Of a stretch of DNA of 64,000 bases, positions 45,601 through 57,809 are shown piece by piece. The notes below the pieces were generated by a model. It ran no database searches and was not told the origin of the DNA. It saw nothing but the letters and a program-made list of their open reading frames with translations. The stretch covers positions 40,263,599 to 40,327,598 of the forward strand of contig OX411310.1 in NCBI GenBank assembly GCA_948150685.1, written 5' to 3'. The position numbers and the translations under genes are program-made. The DNA is from Rhaphigaster nebulosa. Its lineage: Eukaryota > Arthropoda > Insecta > Hemiptera > Pentatomidae. The first letter of the stretch is position 1, and each line of letters begins with the position of its first letter.

Positions 45601-48600
45601 GTCTTTTTGTGTATGATTCAGCACCGAAATCATGTTGAGGAGCAATATTCACGACTCGAAAGGCAAAGTTAAACTGAATTTAAAATGAAAATTTCACTCT
45701 ATATCAGGAAAGAGATTCAGAGAATTTAGATATTCATCTACTTCTTCTGAAACAATTTGAACTTCCTGAATTTTCATTGCTTTGCAAACCAGTGGAAGCT
45801 TGTTATTTAATTATTATTCATTCTTATGTGCGTAAACTAAGGGCCCTTTTTGATGACAATCGCATTTTATATTTTTTTAAATGGGAATTTTTTGTTCGAT
45901 ATATAGAAATTTTATTCAATATACAGAATATGTTTTGCTCAAGATATAAATTCAAGATTCCTAATAAAAGTTCGATATTTATGGAATTTCGATATATAGA
46001 GGTTCGACTGTATTTAATTCTTATATACCCTCATAGAATCTCTGGTCTTTTCTCGGTTTCAAACCAATATTCTCACTTTACATTGTTCCATCATCTCCTT
46101 ACATTTAAGTTCTCTTGTAGAACTGCGTCTTTTGAAAAATTCTGTCTGCCTCTCCACACTTGTTGCAGTAATGTCACCCTTCCTTCCTCTCAACAATTCT
46201 GATTTCAGTTACCCTCAAAGATGGTTACTTTGCACCAGTTTTTGGACTTTTTTTTTGTTGATATTCTGCGTTTTTGACCAACTTACAGGAGTCAGAAAAT
46301 TCTGAAATTTACATCTCAGCTTCCTTTCAGTATGAATGAAAGTAAAAGTATCTCGTTTACACTGTGTTGATTTTTTTTTAAATCAAAAAGTGGGACAAAG
46401 TTTATCGGTAAACTCTAAACCTCATTAAAAACACCTGAGAATCAATAGCTAGTGGAATTTAAGGATGTCTTCATCAATTGGAATAATTATTAATAACCTA
46501 AGAATGAGAATAAATAATTATTTCTTTTTGTTTTAAAATTCTATGACAAATACAAATACCACTGCTTCTTTATTCAAACTTAATAAACATTTTCTCTTGA
46601 AATAATTCTGGAGTAATGAGCATTTCTTATATCAAAACAGAAATTTGTATTCAATATTAGTCTAAACCATAACAAATCAAAATTATGAATATTGTTTTTA
46701 ATTAACAAAAAATATATATTACACTTTAGATTGATCAGAAATACAACTCAGAATTTTCTGATATTTTGAATAATTTTCTGAATAATTTTCTGGTATTTTA
46801 TATCGTACATTGTTTGCCTATTCCGCCCAATATATCTTCACTTTTACTGGAGCCAATTTCTGGTGCAAAGTTATACTCGAAATCACATTTTCTAAAATTA
46901 CGATTATGGAGGAGATTAAAACTAGTGTTTTAGTCACAGGTAGAATTTCAGCAACGTAGATATCACACTTATCTTTATACTATGAGAAGAAGAAATTCAG
47001 CAATAAAGTTTGAGATAAGTTGTTTAACGGAGAATAATAGGAGAAGGAAGATTCTATACTTTATTCTTCTACTGAACTTTGCACCCCCTAATTGGAAGGT
47101 ACACTTATCCATCTTTCCATTCTAGGCCTTTCGCGCCTTTTACTATCACGGGTGTGTCACATTTTAGCAACGCAAAACCTTTGGTGTTATTGGAATCTTT
47201 AGGAGCAAAGTAATTCACTTAAACTGTATCAATCCTCGGCATACATGAAACATTATTTTTTTATTTCTGATGAACAACATTCCCAATTGACCAGTCTTTT
47301 TTGCAAATACATATAAATTACCCGATTAATTGACTTGTCCATAAATCAGACGATTATTAGTCCTTTTCTTCTTGGCCACATTACCGTCCGATTTTCTTAA
47401 TAAATTAATTTTTTTTTTTTTTTAATATATTTTCTTAATAAATTATTTGTCTTAATAAATATTATATATTTATATAGATATATTTATATATTTATATAAT
47501 AAATATTATATATTTATTAATATATTTGTCTTAATAAATATTAACTCATGTTTTCCTTACTTACCCCCTCTCTCCCTCCCTTTGCTCTTTTATTATGGTA
47601 ATAATTACATTTCGTCTTCAATATTCCTGATATCATATCCTTCCCTTCCAGGGAGACTCAGGTGGGCCAGTTATATACCTGGATCCAGAAATAAACAGAT
47701 ACGTCCTCGTCGGTTTGGTTTCCTTCGGCGCGGCATCCTGTGATCCAGACAGCCCAACTGTCGAAACTGACGCCACTTATTATGTACCTTGGATAGAATC
47801 GCACCTCAAGGGTGAGTAATTGTTTTATGTTTATTTTAGAATTTTAATAGTAATAGTTGTGTTTTTTTATATAAAAAGTAATGTTTTAGAGAGCCTGATT
47901 TTTTTCAAGTTTCAGCTTGAAATATAGGTACATTCCAAAGCGTCCTCTTCACCCATTGAAGAACAGCCCAAACTGGTCTAGTCCACTGAATTTTATTCTT
48001 TTCCTAGAGATCTAGCTGGAACTGGTTTTAGTCTGGAGTGATTTGTTTATGGCTGTCGGTTATCAATTTATAATTAAATTTCACTCTTGTATTGCATTTA
48101 AATTCTATTTTAAAATTAAACCATCTAATCGAGGAACCGAGCAAAGATAGGAAATTACTTTTTCTATATAGTTTTTTATTTAATTAGTTAACGTGGATGA
48201 AAAATCATACAATAGTTACATGTTGTATTGACATGCACTTAACAACAATTTTACTATTTTATTCGACACAAGTCAATAACAACACAATAAAAATGCAATT
48301 AAATCCCAACACATGATAAAAATATTTCTCTAAACCTTGAGAAATATTGTTCATAACCACAAGAAACACAGAAGAAAAATATGTTTCAAAATCCTACAGA
48401 AAACAAACCACTCCCAATGCTTTCTTGGTCGCCCTAATTTCATTTTATTGTCCCTCCATTTTTACATAAATTAGAGCCGGATTTAAAGTTTAAGCCCAAG
48501 AGTTTTTGTCGTCCCCTATATGCCCTCTTTCTGTCCAGTATTTTTTCAAAAGAAATTAATCTTTATGATGACTCGCAGGGATGTAGGATATCGATCAACA

Positions 48601-49520
48601 CAAGTAAAGTTTCGATACTTTCCTTTCGTTACCAGATAGTTTTGCTATTGATACTACTAATTCAATATTCGGTTCGATACACCGTTCAATATACCGTTGT
48701 ATCGTATTTTTTTAGAGATAATCTTTATAATGATTAATGATAATCAGAATTATGGTAGGGGACGGCAAAACCGGTACTAGGATTTTTCCGGAGGGTGCAA
48801 TCTTTGTTTTGCCTCCTCTTATTTCATCTACCCCTCCAATAAAAGTCAATAGTTTTATAACGATACTTTAGGTGATATATTTCGAAATAAATCTCATCTC
48901 ATAGCATTAACTATTTTTTTGTCTTAATTAAGGTTTACTTACAGGTTTTACGCCCTCCATCTAATCATAAAAGAGTAAAAGTTTTGCTTTAGTTTTAATT
49001 TACATTCAAGAAAAAAATTTGCGTGATGCATATTTCCTAATAAAGTTTTATTATAGGACTCGGCATAATCTACGAATGGCACATGAGCAAAACTTTATGT
49101 AGATCAAATCTTGGATTACAGAAATAACTGCTTCCATGATATTAATATATAAGTTTGAGTTCTGAAATATTACTGATTAGGTTTATTCGATAGAGCTATT
49201 ATAAAGAAAATGGAATTAGTAATTTTAAAAATTAATTAATTGACTAATTCTCGAGTCGATAAGACATTAAATTATCTTCACATAATAAAGTCCAAACAAG
49301 TTTAGATTGATTGAATATAAAGGTATAAGGAAAGACAGTCAGTACCTTCTCTTGGGCTTGAGTAATTTTCATGCTGTCTCTAAAGAGGATCATTCATCCA
49401 CCTCCTTTTCTCAATAAAACGAATTGAGATATTCCGATTTATTTTAGCAAGATACCATTTTCATGATTTTTAGGTATATTCAGCAAAAAAAAAAAAATTA
49501 ATCTTTTTCTTCTTAACATT

Positions 49521-49599
<79 letters not shown>

Positions 49600-49607
49600 G
49601 AGAGAGT

Positions 49608-49652
<45 letters not shown>

Positions 49653-50413
49653 TTTCCTTTATATTTTTCATTTATAAAGGAAATTATATTGTAAACTTGA
49701 CTTACCCAAGATCCCAGGTAAATCCCAGGATATAATAGATATTCCTCAATAAATAATAAAGAAATTCTATACAGTGGCACAGGTAAACAATGTTGAGAAA
49801 AGACAAAAGGATACAGATTTATCCAAAAAGTTCTGAGGATGTGAATAAAATTCCGAAACTCTGAAACTTTGAGATGACATAAACAATTTAAAAACTATAA
49901 GTTTTTTTTTAAATATATTAAAAAATAAATTAACAACATAGTCACATACTGTTGATAGAAATATAGCTTCTTAAATCAGAAAATAATTCTCAAAATAAAT
50001 GTATTACTTACGGAAAACTGAAACAACTTATATGAGCCAACATCGTTTTTTTTAATAGTGCATTTCCCCCTTGTGCCCCCATCTCTCGTCTACCTAAATA
50101 TCTTTATCATATATATGTATATATCCTTATTTATTTATAAATTATTTACCGATTAGGCCGAACCAAATTCATTGTATTATATTAAATATACCATACTATA
50201 GCCTGAACTCGGGTATACACTGTTCATTGTAGCAGGTATAAGCTTAGAGTTCAATTTTGCACTCGTAGATTAGTTACCTGTCTGTGCCCACTATCGGGCT
50301 TCTGAAGCCCCACCTTTCTCAGGACTCACTTTGTCATTATGTAACTAAAGTTTTGTTCGTCTAGTAATCTTTTTACTTTTTTGATTTCAGGTGGATATTG
50401 TCATAAAGTGTGA
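36504..50413 (+). CDS. S1 family serine protease, secreted, six exons
   Basis: Exons: 36504-36629, 39164-39368, 43033-43221, 43375-43544, 47652-47811 and 50391-50413. They join into one frame of 290 codons plus stop, with intron phases 0, 1, 1, 0, 1 and GT-AG ends throughout. Residues 1-15 are hydrophobic (MRQCFLPLLLAGG), possibly a signal peptide. SCPCGLSNK precedes the activation site QQR-IIGG (cleavage after R46). The triad is H89 (TAAHC), D137 (NDISLLFL) and S233 (GDSGGP). Disulfide pairs C74-C90, C201-C220, C229-C260 and propeptide-C157 are likely. The CPCG-before-IVGG layout is known from hemipteran salivary, venom and digestive proteases. By chymotrypsin numbering position 189 is Gly, 226 Thr and 228 Glu, so it is not a typical trypsin. 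The substrate is unknown. An additional upstream exon is possible. Confidence 0.88.
36968..37442. repeat. Fold-back repeat in protease intron 1
   Basis: Arms of about 130 bp: 36968-37106 and the reverse complement of 37312-37442, sharing ATGAGGTC-AGT, GGAAAGTTTT, GAAAATTTGCT and GCTGATTACGAATT. The arms are diverged with small indels. Related single-arm pieces occur at 36775-36850 and 38110-38445. Confidence 0.7.
37443..39163. other. Protease intron 1 remainder
   Basis: AT-rich. 38200-38450 is less AT-rich and repeats the word CCCAGTTGACTG (near 38250 and 38437), related to the arms of the 36968 fold-back. A 17-bp near-perfect hairpin (CTACTTGAGCAGAAAT) lies at 38893-38928. Confidence 0.5.
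39164..39368 (+). CDS. Protease exon 2: activation site and catalytic His
   Basis: Acceptor TTATTCAG, donor GTCAGT. Encodes KQQRIIGGDETSPNQYPF through AITAAHCTHPLEG. Markedly GC-richer than its intron surroundings. Confidence 0.93.
39490..42060 (-). pseudogene. LINE relic (second family) in protease intron 2
   Basis: The minus strand gives upstream linker words (LKDYNQLTAYQEILEEKLND, EEWKCTKNAIRSTAEE), then YNYRGITLLSCDYKVLSSIL, MQHLFVDFKAVYDKVDRNEQ (motif A), STPKKLIHLVKIAI, WEEFSIKIGVSQGDALACLL, and C-terminal NWRDAAQDRANLRMLLEAAQ near 39600-39540. This is the same family as 24160 and 27860 and its most complete copy here. A block at 41165-41560 does not fit the LINE and may be another insertion. 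Frameshifts throughout make it inactive. Confidence 0.85.
43033..43221 (+). CDS. Protease exon 3: catalytic Asp
   Basis: Acceptor TTTTTTTCCTAG, donor GTATGT. Encodes TEKTMVVPVEKHLEHENYNP through NDISLLFLAKPL, PLCMP and KDVKII. Confidence 0.94.
43375..43544 (+). CDS. Protease exon 4
   Basis: Acceptor ATTGTCTCAAG, donor GTAATA. Starts with GWGMTAADKPPS, contains ILPYIRCKGKFFF and ends DKGACR, just before the catalytic serine loop. Confidence 0.93.
43569..43616. repeat. Perfect 21-bp hairpin next to a splice donor
   Basis: Arms 43569-43589 and 43596-43616 are exact reverse complements (core TGCGTGCAAATATA) around a 6-nt loop. It starts 24 bases after the exon 4 donor. A further partial copy of GCAATATTTT-ATTTGCACGC follows at 43626-43650. 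Confidence 0.85.
43617..47651. other. Protease intron 4
   Basis: Mostly featureless AT-rich sequence. 44510-44660 matches 60240-60400 (AAAAAATATTTGTTTC-G-TTTTTTATTG), a dispersed repeat. GGTCCAGTGGTTAGGTC at 44186 resembles a tRNA A box but no B box follows. TTCGATATATAGAGGTTCGA near 45990 resembles a Tigger-type terminal repeat. A 141-codon frame at 45777-46202 is low-complexity and not credible. Confidence 0.45.
47652..47811 (+). CDS. Protease exon 5: catalytic Ser
   Basis: Acceptor CCTTCCCTTCCAG, donor GTGAGT. Encodes GDSGGPVIYLDPEINRY, LVGLVSFGAASCDPDSP and TYYVPWIESHLK, the end of an S1 domain. Confidence 0.95.
47812..50390. other. Protease intron 5
   Basis: AT-rich intron with a compound microsatellite at 49524-49650. 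48590-48710 repeats ATCGATAC-like words, perhaps an old MITE. No gene. Confidence 0.45.
49524..49650. repeat. Compound microsatellite (AT)n-(GA)n
   Basis: About 35 AT units followed by AGAGAGAGTGAGTGAGAG and further GA units. Confidence 0.95.
50391..50413 (+). CDS. Protease exon 6 (stop codon)
   Basis: Acceptor TTGATTTCAG; completes G-GYCHKV and TGA. The phase matches exon 5 and gives a total length divisible by three. The terminal Cys (C287) is unpaired in the canonical fold. Confidence 0.8.
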
Positions 50414-53400
50414 CCAACTTTCACTCGATATATGATTTTGATAATATATTATAAATTGGAAGAATAATATGTTATTATCATTAATTAATGGATGTGAAAA
50501 AATGTCCTTCATTCTTAATTGGTTTTATTCTATCTCCCACACTTTCAACAAAAACGTTTCGTGATTTTGCCTCATCTAACATCCACAAGATTCTTCTGCA
50601 TGCTAATATGATTTCAGCCGCTATTCAACCTATTGAAATACTCACGGAAAAAAAAAAAACAGGATAGGAAAAATATATCCTAGGTATCGTACTAGGGTAT
50701 TCAAGGACTTTCAGCAGGGTTGCTATCAATGAGAATGTCATCAACATGCTTCAAGTAATATCAGATGCTTTTTTTAATAAATTAAGACAAACCAAAAAAT
50801 GAGAATTTTTTATCTCCGAGATGTAATTAATATAGTTGCACAAAATTATTTTATTTTAATTTATATTGCTCTGTATTTTATATTTAATTTATATCAAATA
50901 TATAAATATATAATAATACTATGTTAAATGTTTTAAATTTTTTTTTTGGTAAAATTATATTTTATTAATGTTTATTTGATTTTTTTCAACTGTCCATTTT
51001 ATTTACCCAATTATTTTCTATTTATTTTAATTTTTTTAACTCCTATTGAATCTGGATTTGTCGCATTCGTTCGGCGTTAAAAAATACATTAAAACAACCC
51101 TCTTGCAGCGTTATTCAGATATAAACCAGATCAGAGGCTATTTTTTTTCGCAAAAAGGTCGGTTTTTGACCACTGTTTGAAACTTGAAGTTTTTATCGAA
51201 TTTCAACAGATTATTATAGGTTAATTACTCTGTAATGGTATACAGGTGGGTATGCAGAATTTTTTTTCGGGGAGGGATTTCAATTTTTTTTTTCGGTGAA
51301 TTTGATAAGAGAAAGACATGTAATCACTTAAGAGTCTATAATCGCCAAAGTTTTAAGGATATTAATGAAAATATGTTGGTGGATAGGAAAATCATATGTT
51401 TTCAAATATTTCGGGGGGAATAGGGCTATATCCCTCTGATCCCCTCCCTTTGCGTACACCACTAATGGTATAAATAATTTCTTGAACTCATTTGCAATTA
51501 AATGCTTAGAGGTAACTTGTGTAAGGTATTTTTTTTATACCGATCATAATTTTAGGCCTAAATTGTTGGACTTGTGACAATTTTGTTTAAAAAAACTACT
51601 TTTTTGCTCTTAATCATAAAAAAAAATCATCTCGTTGATTATGATTACACAAAAATTGGAAAATCGATGATTTTTGGGTTGTGTCGCTCTTAGTCAAAGC
51701 TAGAATAATTATTTTATAATTATTTCCTTTAATATAAATTACAATTAAACTGTTTTATTTTAAAACCCTAATGATAGGAGTGTAACTCGTTCCTTTCTCG
51801 TCCGCTCCTCAACTCTCCGTAATTCCTTTTAATATCCGATATGGTTTTTTTCTATCCTCATTCAAATCCCTCCTTTTCCAACATCTTCTTTTTTTCCAAA
51901 ATGATTTAATTTCATAATTTCTGTAATTGCATAATTTCAATTTAATATTAACATCTAAATCAGAAGTAAATAATAGTTTTTAATGCACAAGCTTCAACTT
52001 TGCTAATCATCTCATTATTTTTGTATTTTTCATTTTCTCTTTTTTCCTGTTCTTTTTTCGTTTTTTATAAATAAAAAAAATTTGTTCACATTAATTATAT
52101 TTTTCGAGACAAAAATTTATCTTGTTTGTTTATTGAAAATATTGTAAACATTAATTGATTTTTATTTTGAAATCTTACGAAGTCCTATTTTTTCTTGTTT
52201 CTGTTTTATTTGTACAATTTTGTTATTCGTAAGGGACCAAGTACCAGAATTAAGTTCTTCTATTCTAAGCGTCACATCACGGGACTTATATTGTTTTTTC
52301 GAATTTGCTTCATCTGATAAAAATATTTCTGACCTTGTTAAGGATTTCGAGGCCCCCTTACTCAATAACACCATCCCAATTCACATACAAATTTTCAGCG
52401 CTATAAACTAATATGGAGGAACCGTGGAGATGCGCAAAACTGTAAAAACGCCGACATTTCAGGTAAACATGCCGAAATTTTGACTGGAATTTATCCATTC
52501 TTTAATGGTATCGTTCTGCCTGGAAGAAAGCCCTACATACCGAATTTCAGCTCATTTGACCCAAAGGGGCGCTGCAGGTGCTCTAATGTAGCAATTACTA
52601 ATGTAGCAAAAAAACTTCCATAATCGTGCTCAAGGGATTATGAAACGGATATAAACGCAGTCCTGCCGCTCACCGCCGACCTTCGACCCACTGCAAAGGT
52701 CTATTTTTTTCGGGAAAAATACGACTAATAAGGTAAGCAATTAGCTTACCATTTTCGGATTAAGAACCACAAAATACTATGACAAAATACATATAAACCA
52801 ATTTTCAACAATGTTCAAAAAAGTTGACCTGTGCAATACTTTTGTAAGTCACCTAAATAAGTAGCTTACCAGACTCAAAAGAAACAAGATTAAGAAACAA
52901 AAGTTGTAAAGAGAGCTTCTCTAATACCCTTCACCTTAAGGGTAAACAATTAATCGTATCTTAAACACTTCTCTGAATGAGTCTTCTGTTCTATGTCAGG
53001 CCTGATAACACTTTTTCAATTTCGTTTATGCATTTTATCAAAATTCATGAGATTTTTAAAGTCTACAGTTAAAAGGCGTACCATTTTGGTTTCCTTCTTT
53101 GAATACTGTCTATTAAATAGTTAGATCGTACGATGGGATGAAAATTATATTCCCCAAACCAGTTTTGGTAGACAATCTGACGTTGTAACTGTTCCTCAGA
53201 ATTACTGTGGATTTCGGACAATTCCTCATCAGCTGGGCTACATATTTCATTTAAAATAAAAATTGGTAACTTCAATTAATTTCAGATTTGCACTTGTATA
53301 ATTGTTGTTTTAGTCAAAATTAAAAAATGTGAAATCAATGGATTGTTTAATTGTTGTTGGTACAAATTGATACGTTTAATCGCTAGCCAGTTCTGATTTT

Positions 53401-54338
53401 TTTTATTTTTCTGATCATAAATATAGTTAACTATTATGCGTACATGTTGCTTTTGTAACTGTAAGCTGTCTACATCACCTTCTCAGAGATAGCCAGATTC
53501 ATCTGAGACTTATCTCTGCATTCTCCAATGTCTATTGAGGTAGATATTTTTTTGTTACGTTCCTTACCTAGGCAGGTAGCGATATAAGCTTTTGCCTAGA
53601 AAATCGGGTCCAAATTGGTAGAAGCAACATAAATATCTTAAATACTCCTCTTATAATAGATTCGAATGGAGTTTTGAGGTTTTATAGATTTTAAAAACAA
53701 TACGTATTGAACTATTTGCCAGTGAAAAAATTCGATGACAGATGTTGAATATAACATATCACCCGGAAATAGTATCAGATTTAAGCTTACGAACACACTT
53801 AAAACCCTTGTTGGAGTCAAGTTGTGCCATTTGGCAGATATGGGCAAGGGCGTACACTGGAATTTCTTTAGGGGGAGGGTGCTCCTAGAAAAATATAGCT
53901 GATATATCTGAAAGATAGGTAATTTCGCCTTTATTCAAGATAACTTTTGAGTATCAGGCGCAAATTTGAGTGTTTTGCGGCTTCTCAGGGCAGAATTCCC
54001 TTCATTATGATTTTACTGGTTTCAACAAAAAAATATAAAATCGGACGAAAATGTTGGCTTTTTGGAGCGAAATTTTTCCGGATATAATTTCGATCTTTCC
54101 AAGAGAATTGATGAAAATCGGACGAATAGTGGCGAGTAATGATGATGATTTCTAGAGCGAAATAGCTGAAATGTGTCCGTTTCCAGAAATTTTTTAAAAA
54201 TCGTATGAAAATTTTGGTGTTTTGAGGATTTCTGCTGTAGAATTCAGCTCGCTTTATAGGTCCTCTCCTGCGTGCGCCCACGAATTATTTTATAAATACA
54301 ATTTATTGGAGTCAATGAGAAGGATGTAATTGTTTATG
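50414..54338. other. Long stretch without a gene
   Basis: No coding region supported. 51242-51465 (GTGGGTATGCAG ... CTTTGCGTACACCAC) and 53848-54290 (GGGCGTACAC ... GTGCGCCCAC) have weakly inverted ends and may be old non-autonomous DNA elements. 52420-52720 is a less AT-rich unclassified patch. Confidence 0.4.
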
Positions 54339-55060
54339 TTAAGATGGCAGATCATCATAGTATGGTTCCCTGGCTGTTAATTTTAATCTGAGATGCGGTT
54401 CAGTACCCAAAAGGCTATTCATTTTTATCGGCTTGATTTCTACAAATGCTGAATAAGCAACTTCGCACCCGCAGTAGGATCTGAGGAGCATAATCCAGGG
54501 TGATAGAGATAAGGATAAGCCATTGATCATCGAGCTTCCACCCACAATATGTAGGATTTTTTTTTCATGGTGCTGTGTAAAATCATCTGTTGGGGACAAG
54601 AGAGCAAGATTAATTTTGGAGTCAGCTGCAGATTTAACGAGCTGTTAAGAAATCATCACCATATAAAGCTACAAAACACTTCTCTCCAGCATTTGCTGTG
54701 ACTTCCTTACTTGCCCTACATACCTTGCATGAAATGTTCAACCAGTTCTAAGTTGTTTCAACTTTAGAATTTTCGTTTAATATGTTAGTCAAAAGGAGCC
54801 AATGCTCGCTGAACGCATGAACAAAAAGCACTATACCTGGTGAGTGTTGAGCGAGTAGATGACTGAATGAGGAATTTGAGTAATGGCAATTGTCGGCTTC
54901 ACCTCTGCTACCATTATGGAAGTAGATCTTAGTACCATGAAAACCTATACCATTGCGAAGAACGAGGAGATCGACATCTATTACAACCACACGGTCAAAT
55001 GTTCCATCTTTTCGGAAACTTTCACTTGACTCCGAAATCATCCCTTTGTTCCGTTGTCAT
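54339..55060 (-). pseudogene. Relic of a TE-associated protein family
   Basis: The minus strand reads FDRVVVIDVDLLVLRNGIGF and PGIVLFVHAFSEH, then in other frames LVEHFMQGM and LALLSPTDDFTQHHEKKILH, ending YCGCEVAYSA. From memory, arthropod genomes hold repetitive proteins with EDVDLLVLL, FVHAFSGCDTTS, LPPTxDA..QH and a Cys-rich tail in this order; I recall no biochemical role. Here the GCDTTS block is lost and at least two frameshifts occur, so it is dead. Confidence 0.5.
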
Positions 55061-55339
55061 TATTATTTTAACAGCCGGTAAAAAATAAAATATACAAAAA
55101 ATAAATAATAAATAAATAAAAAAAACAACCACCTCTGCAGCCACTCATAATTCGAGAACCCAGGTTTGGAGGAGGGGAAAGGAGGCTTACTTATTTAAAA
55201 GCCTTAATTGGTAAACAACTTCTAGATAGGCCATGTGGCTCAATGGTACTACACAAAATCTACTATTTAAGGAGTGTTTAATGACAAAATCCCAAATATC
55301 AAGTAATAAGAATAGTTCCAAAGACATATTAGTATTGGT
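55061..55339. other. Non-coding spacer
   Basis: Nothing supported. GTGGCTCAATGGTA at 55239 faintly resembles an A box. Confidence 0.3.
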
Positions 55340-55550
55340 ACTGTTATTGGTGGAGAACTAGTCCGTCAAGTGGGCCTTGTGATTTTTGCAAACCTCTGAC
55401 GGCTACCTTTACATCACCACCGCGTACTATCCAGATTGACATTGTCAAGATTCATTTTGAGGGATCGAGGACTGATCCAGGTGGGAATCGAACCCACAAC
55501 GTTCCGAAGCGGACACCCTTGCCCCGACGTATTCGGCCTTCATATCCTCT
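55340..55550 (-). mobile_element. tRNA-derived SINE
   Basis: On the minus strand, GTCGGGGCAAGGGTGTCCGC leads to an exact B box GGTTCGATTCC, followed by about 130 bp of unique body. Pol III box spacing is tRNA-like but no cloverleaf forms, so it is a SINE and not a tRNA gene. No tail was identified. Confidence 0.65.
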
Positions 55551-56654
55551 CCAAAGACATAAGCGTATATACAATTTTTTATTTGAAATAAAAAAATATT
55601 TATAATATGGAGTAAAATCTCGATGTTTGAGACTTCACAAAGAACGAAAAATTCCTATAAATGTAATTTGGGAACTAAGTGTTAATGAGCATGCCAAGAA
55701 ACGATTTCGATGAAAAAAACGCCGAATTAGTAACATTTTATTAAATGAAATTCCAGCATTCAAAATGTCCAGTTTTGGAAGAATCACCCATATATTGTTG
55801 GGCATATTAATAAAATGGATGATGGAGGGTAGGTTTCTTCAAGGATTATTCAGATTAAGTTTAAACGTTAAGAGAGATTACTCTCAGCGAAGTATGGGAA
55901 TAATATCTCCTAAATTAATTCTATAATTTTAATTCTTTGTGAAGAAGTATCATTAGATGTTCTCTACCTACACGAAATTATATTTGATTAACACTACCTG
56001 GTTGTAATATATTTTTTTATTGTTGTGAATTGAATAATAAATGAAATTCCACGTTACTAAAAGTTTAAAAAAAATTAATTTCTAAAAACCCCATTCACTA
56101 AAAACTAGTTCATTTCACTGAAAAAAGTGTGTACAATTAATAAAATGTCTCGCAAACAATAATCATATTTATAATCATATCTTCAAAATTCTCTCCTCAA
56201 AAAATAGATTTATTAAACATGTTAATTACATAGTAAGATAATATTTTACTTAAATGAAGTGCATCTATTCTCAGTTATTTTATAAGGTTTTTTTTTTCTT
56301 TTCCAAGGCTTTATTTTACGTATCTTTCTTTAATATAATACAATTAGAAAAAATATTCATTAATATATTTTTTTTATTCGACAGACCTTGGTGTGTTGTT
56401 CTATATACTTTATATAATTCATTATCACTGACCGAATTTTTGATAAATTAATCAAAATGTTTTAAAATTGAAATTTATTTCCTGTCATGGATTATCTTTA
56501 TCTGTCAATAATTATTTTAATTGTTCCCAGTCACTGTCTGTATGATTTTTTTATTTTATTTTAATAAAATAGGGAATATCATTTTATTTTAAGTGAAAAC
56601 CATTCACTCTCGCTGAAAACCCTTGCTAAAAAAAAAAGTAATAATAATAAGGAG

Positions 56655-56658
<4 letters not shown>
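55551..56658. other. AT-rich stretch without a gene
   Basis: No supported feature. Confidence 0.5.

Positions 56659-56706
<48 letters not shown>
56659..56706. repeat. (AT)n microsatellite
   Basis: About 24 AT units directly before the SINE. More AT follows its tail, so the SINE probably inserted into an AT tract. Confidence 0.9.
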
Positions 56707-56708
<2 letters not shown>

Positions 56709-57286
56709 GCTTGCAAAAGTGCACCTACTCACAAACCCAAAGGTTGTGAGTTCGAATCCCGGCACCGGCACTACTTTAATTTAATCAAAGTAATAATTCA
56801 AGAAATTTATCACCCCTCCCCCCGGGTATGTGAGGCCCGTCAGCTTATTGGAGGCTACTCACACGGAACGGGCGTAGGAGTGATGACCTACCCCGTGTAC
56901 CTTAATTGTGAATCGCGTTGTGGTTTTCCAGGACATAAAATAGCCGCCCGGAGGTTCGGTCGATGGACGGTCTGTCTCGGAGAAAGAAATATAGGTCCTC
57001 GTGCGCCTCCTGACTCCGAACAGCCATAATCCGTGGATCTAGACCAATTTGTCACTGTCCTTGAACCCGAGTGAGTCGGTGGAAAGGACACTGCCGAATG
57101 GGTCCAAAGGGACCGGTTATGGAGCAATGGGCAGGCTGCCGCTGCACCATGGAAACCATGGTTCGCAGCAACGTGAGGTTGGGTGACCCCCTCCAGGCTG
57201 TCTGTGCTCCCGCAAGCAATAAAATGTCTGTAAGAACACCACATCGCGCGGCCAAAGATCTGCAAGGTCTGCGGAGCCAACCGAAA

Positions 57287-57297
<11 letters not shown>
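56709..57297 (+). mobile_element. SINE with tRNA-like head sharing its body with the 5S-headed SINE
   Basis: The head has an anticodon-arm-like CTCACAAACCC / GGTTGTGAG and B box GTTCGAATCCC (56750). From 56821 (CCGGGTATGTGAGGCCCGTC) to about 56990 (GAAAGAAATATAG) it matches the body of the SINE at 17264-17427. A further 300 bp of GC-rich 3' sequence is absent from that copy. It ends in a 12-A tail (57286-57297). The 5' half of the tRNA head is missing or replaced by AT repeats. Confidence 0.78.
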
Positions 57298-57336
<39 letters not shown>

Positions 57337-57337
57337 C
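57298..57337. repeat. (AT)n-(GT)n microsatellite
   Basis: Follows the SINE poly-A tail. Confidence 0.9.
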
Positions 57338-57578
57338 ATGAATATAATTCATTATTATTCGATTTTACATTATTCAGTAATCTTCCTGAGTAATTCCAAT
57401 TAAAATTTGTAAGAATATCTTGGAAAAACAAGATAGGAACCATTATTTATTTTTATTTTTTAATACTAAACCAATTGTGTTAGAAATGACTGCAAAAACT
57501 ACCTATATCTCGTCAAGGCTACAAATAAGTTAATGACAATCATCGGGGTTTGGTATCCTGTTTTTTATAGTTATGTAT

Positions 57579-57809
57579 TAGTGTTGGGAAAAATATAATT
57601 TAAATTACTTATTGAGGAATTATAGAATTGCAATTGGTCATTGCATTAACTTTGGCTTAACTAGTAATTGTAACTGCAGACCACAATTACAAATACAGTT
57701 TCATCAAGTGATTTCCAATTACAATACTGCTATACCACCAATTCTTCCAAATTACAGTAATCGGTAAGTGGCTGCAATTGCAATTGAAATTACATTTTGT
57801 CCAACACTG
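57579..57809. mobile_element. Candidate hAT-type MITE
   Basis: Ends TAGTGTTGGG and CCAACACTG with extended inverted similarity (AATTTAAATTAC versus TTGAAATTACATTTT). The interior repeats ATTACAATT words. Flanks TTATGTAT and TTACCTTT are an 8-bp duplication only if three bases have changed. Confidence 0.6.

Noticed and set aside
45777..46202. 141-codon plus-strand frame
   Set aside because: Low-complexity, Phe/Tyr/Ile-rich, no domain, includes a Tigger-like terminal repeat near 45990; no splice or start support.
49439..49780. 113-codon minus-strand frame
   Set aside because: Mostly translated (AT)n and (GA)n microsatellite.
56888..57403. Three 95-154-codon frames on both strands
   Set aside because: They are chance frames through a GC-rich SINE and the flanking AT/GT microsatellite.
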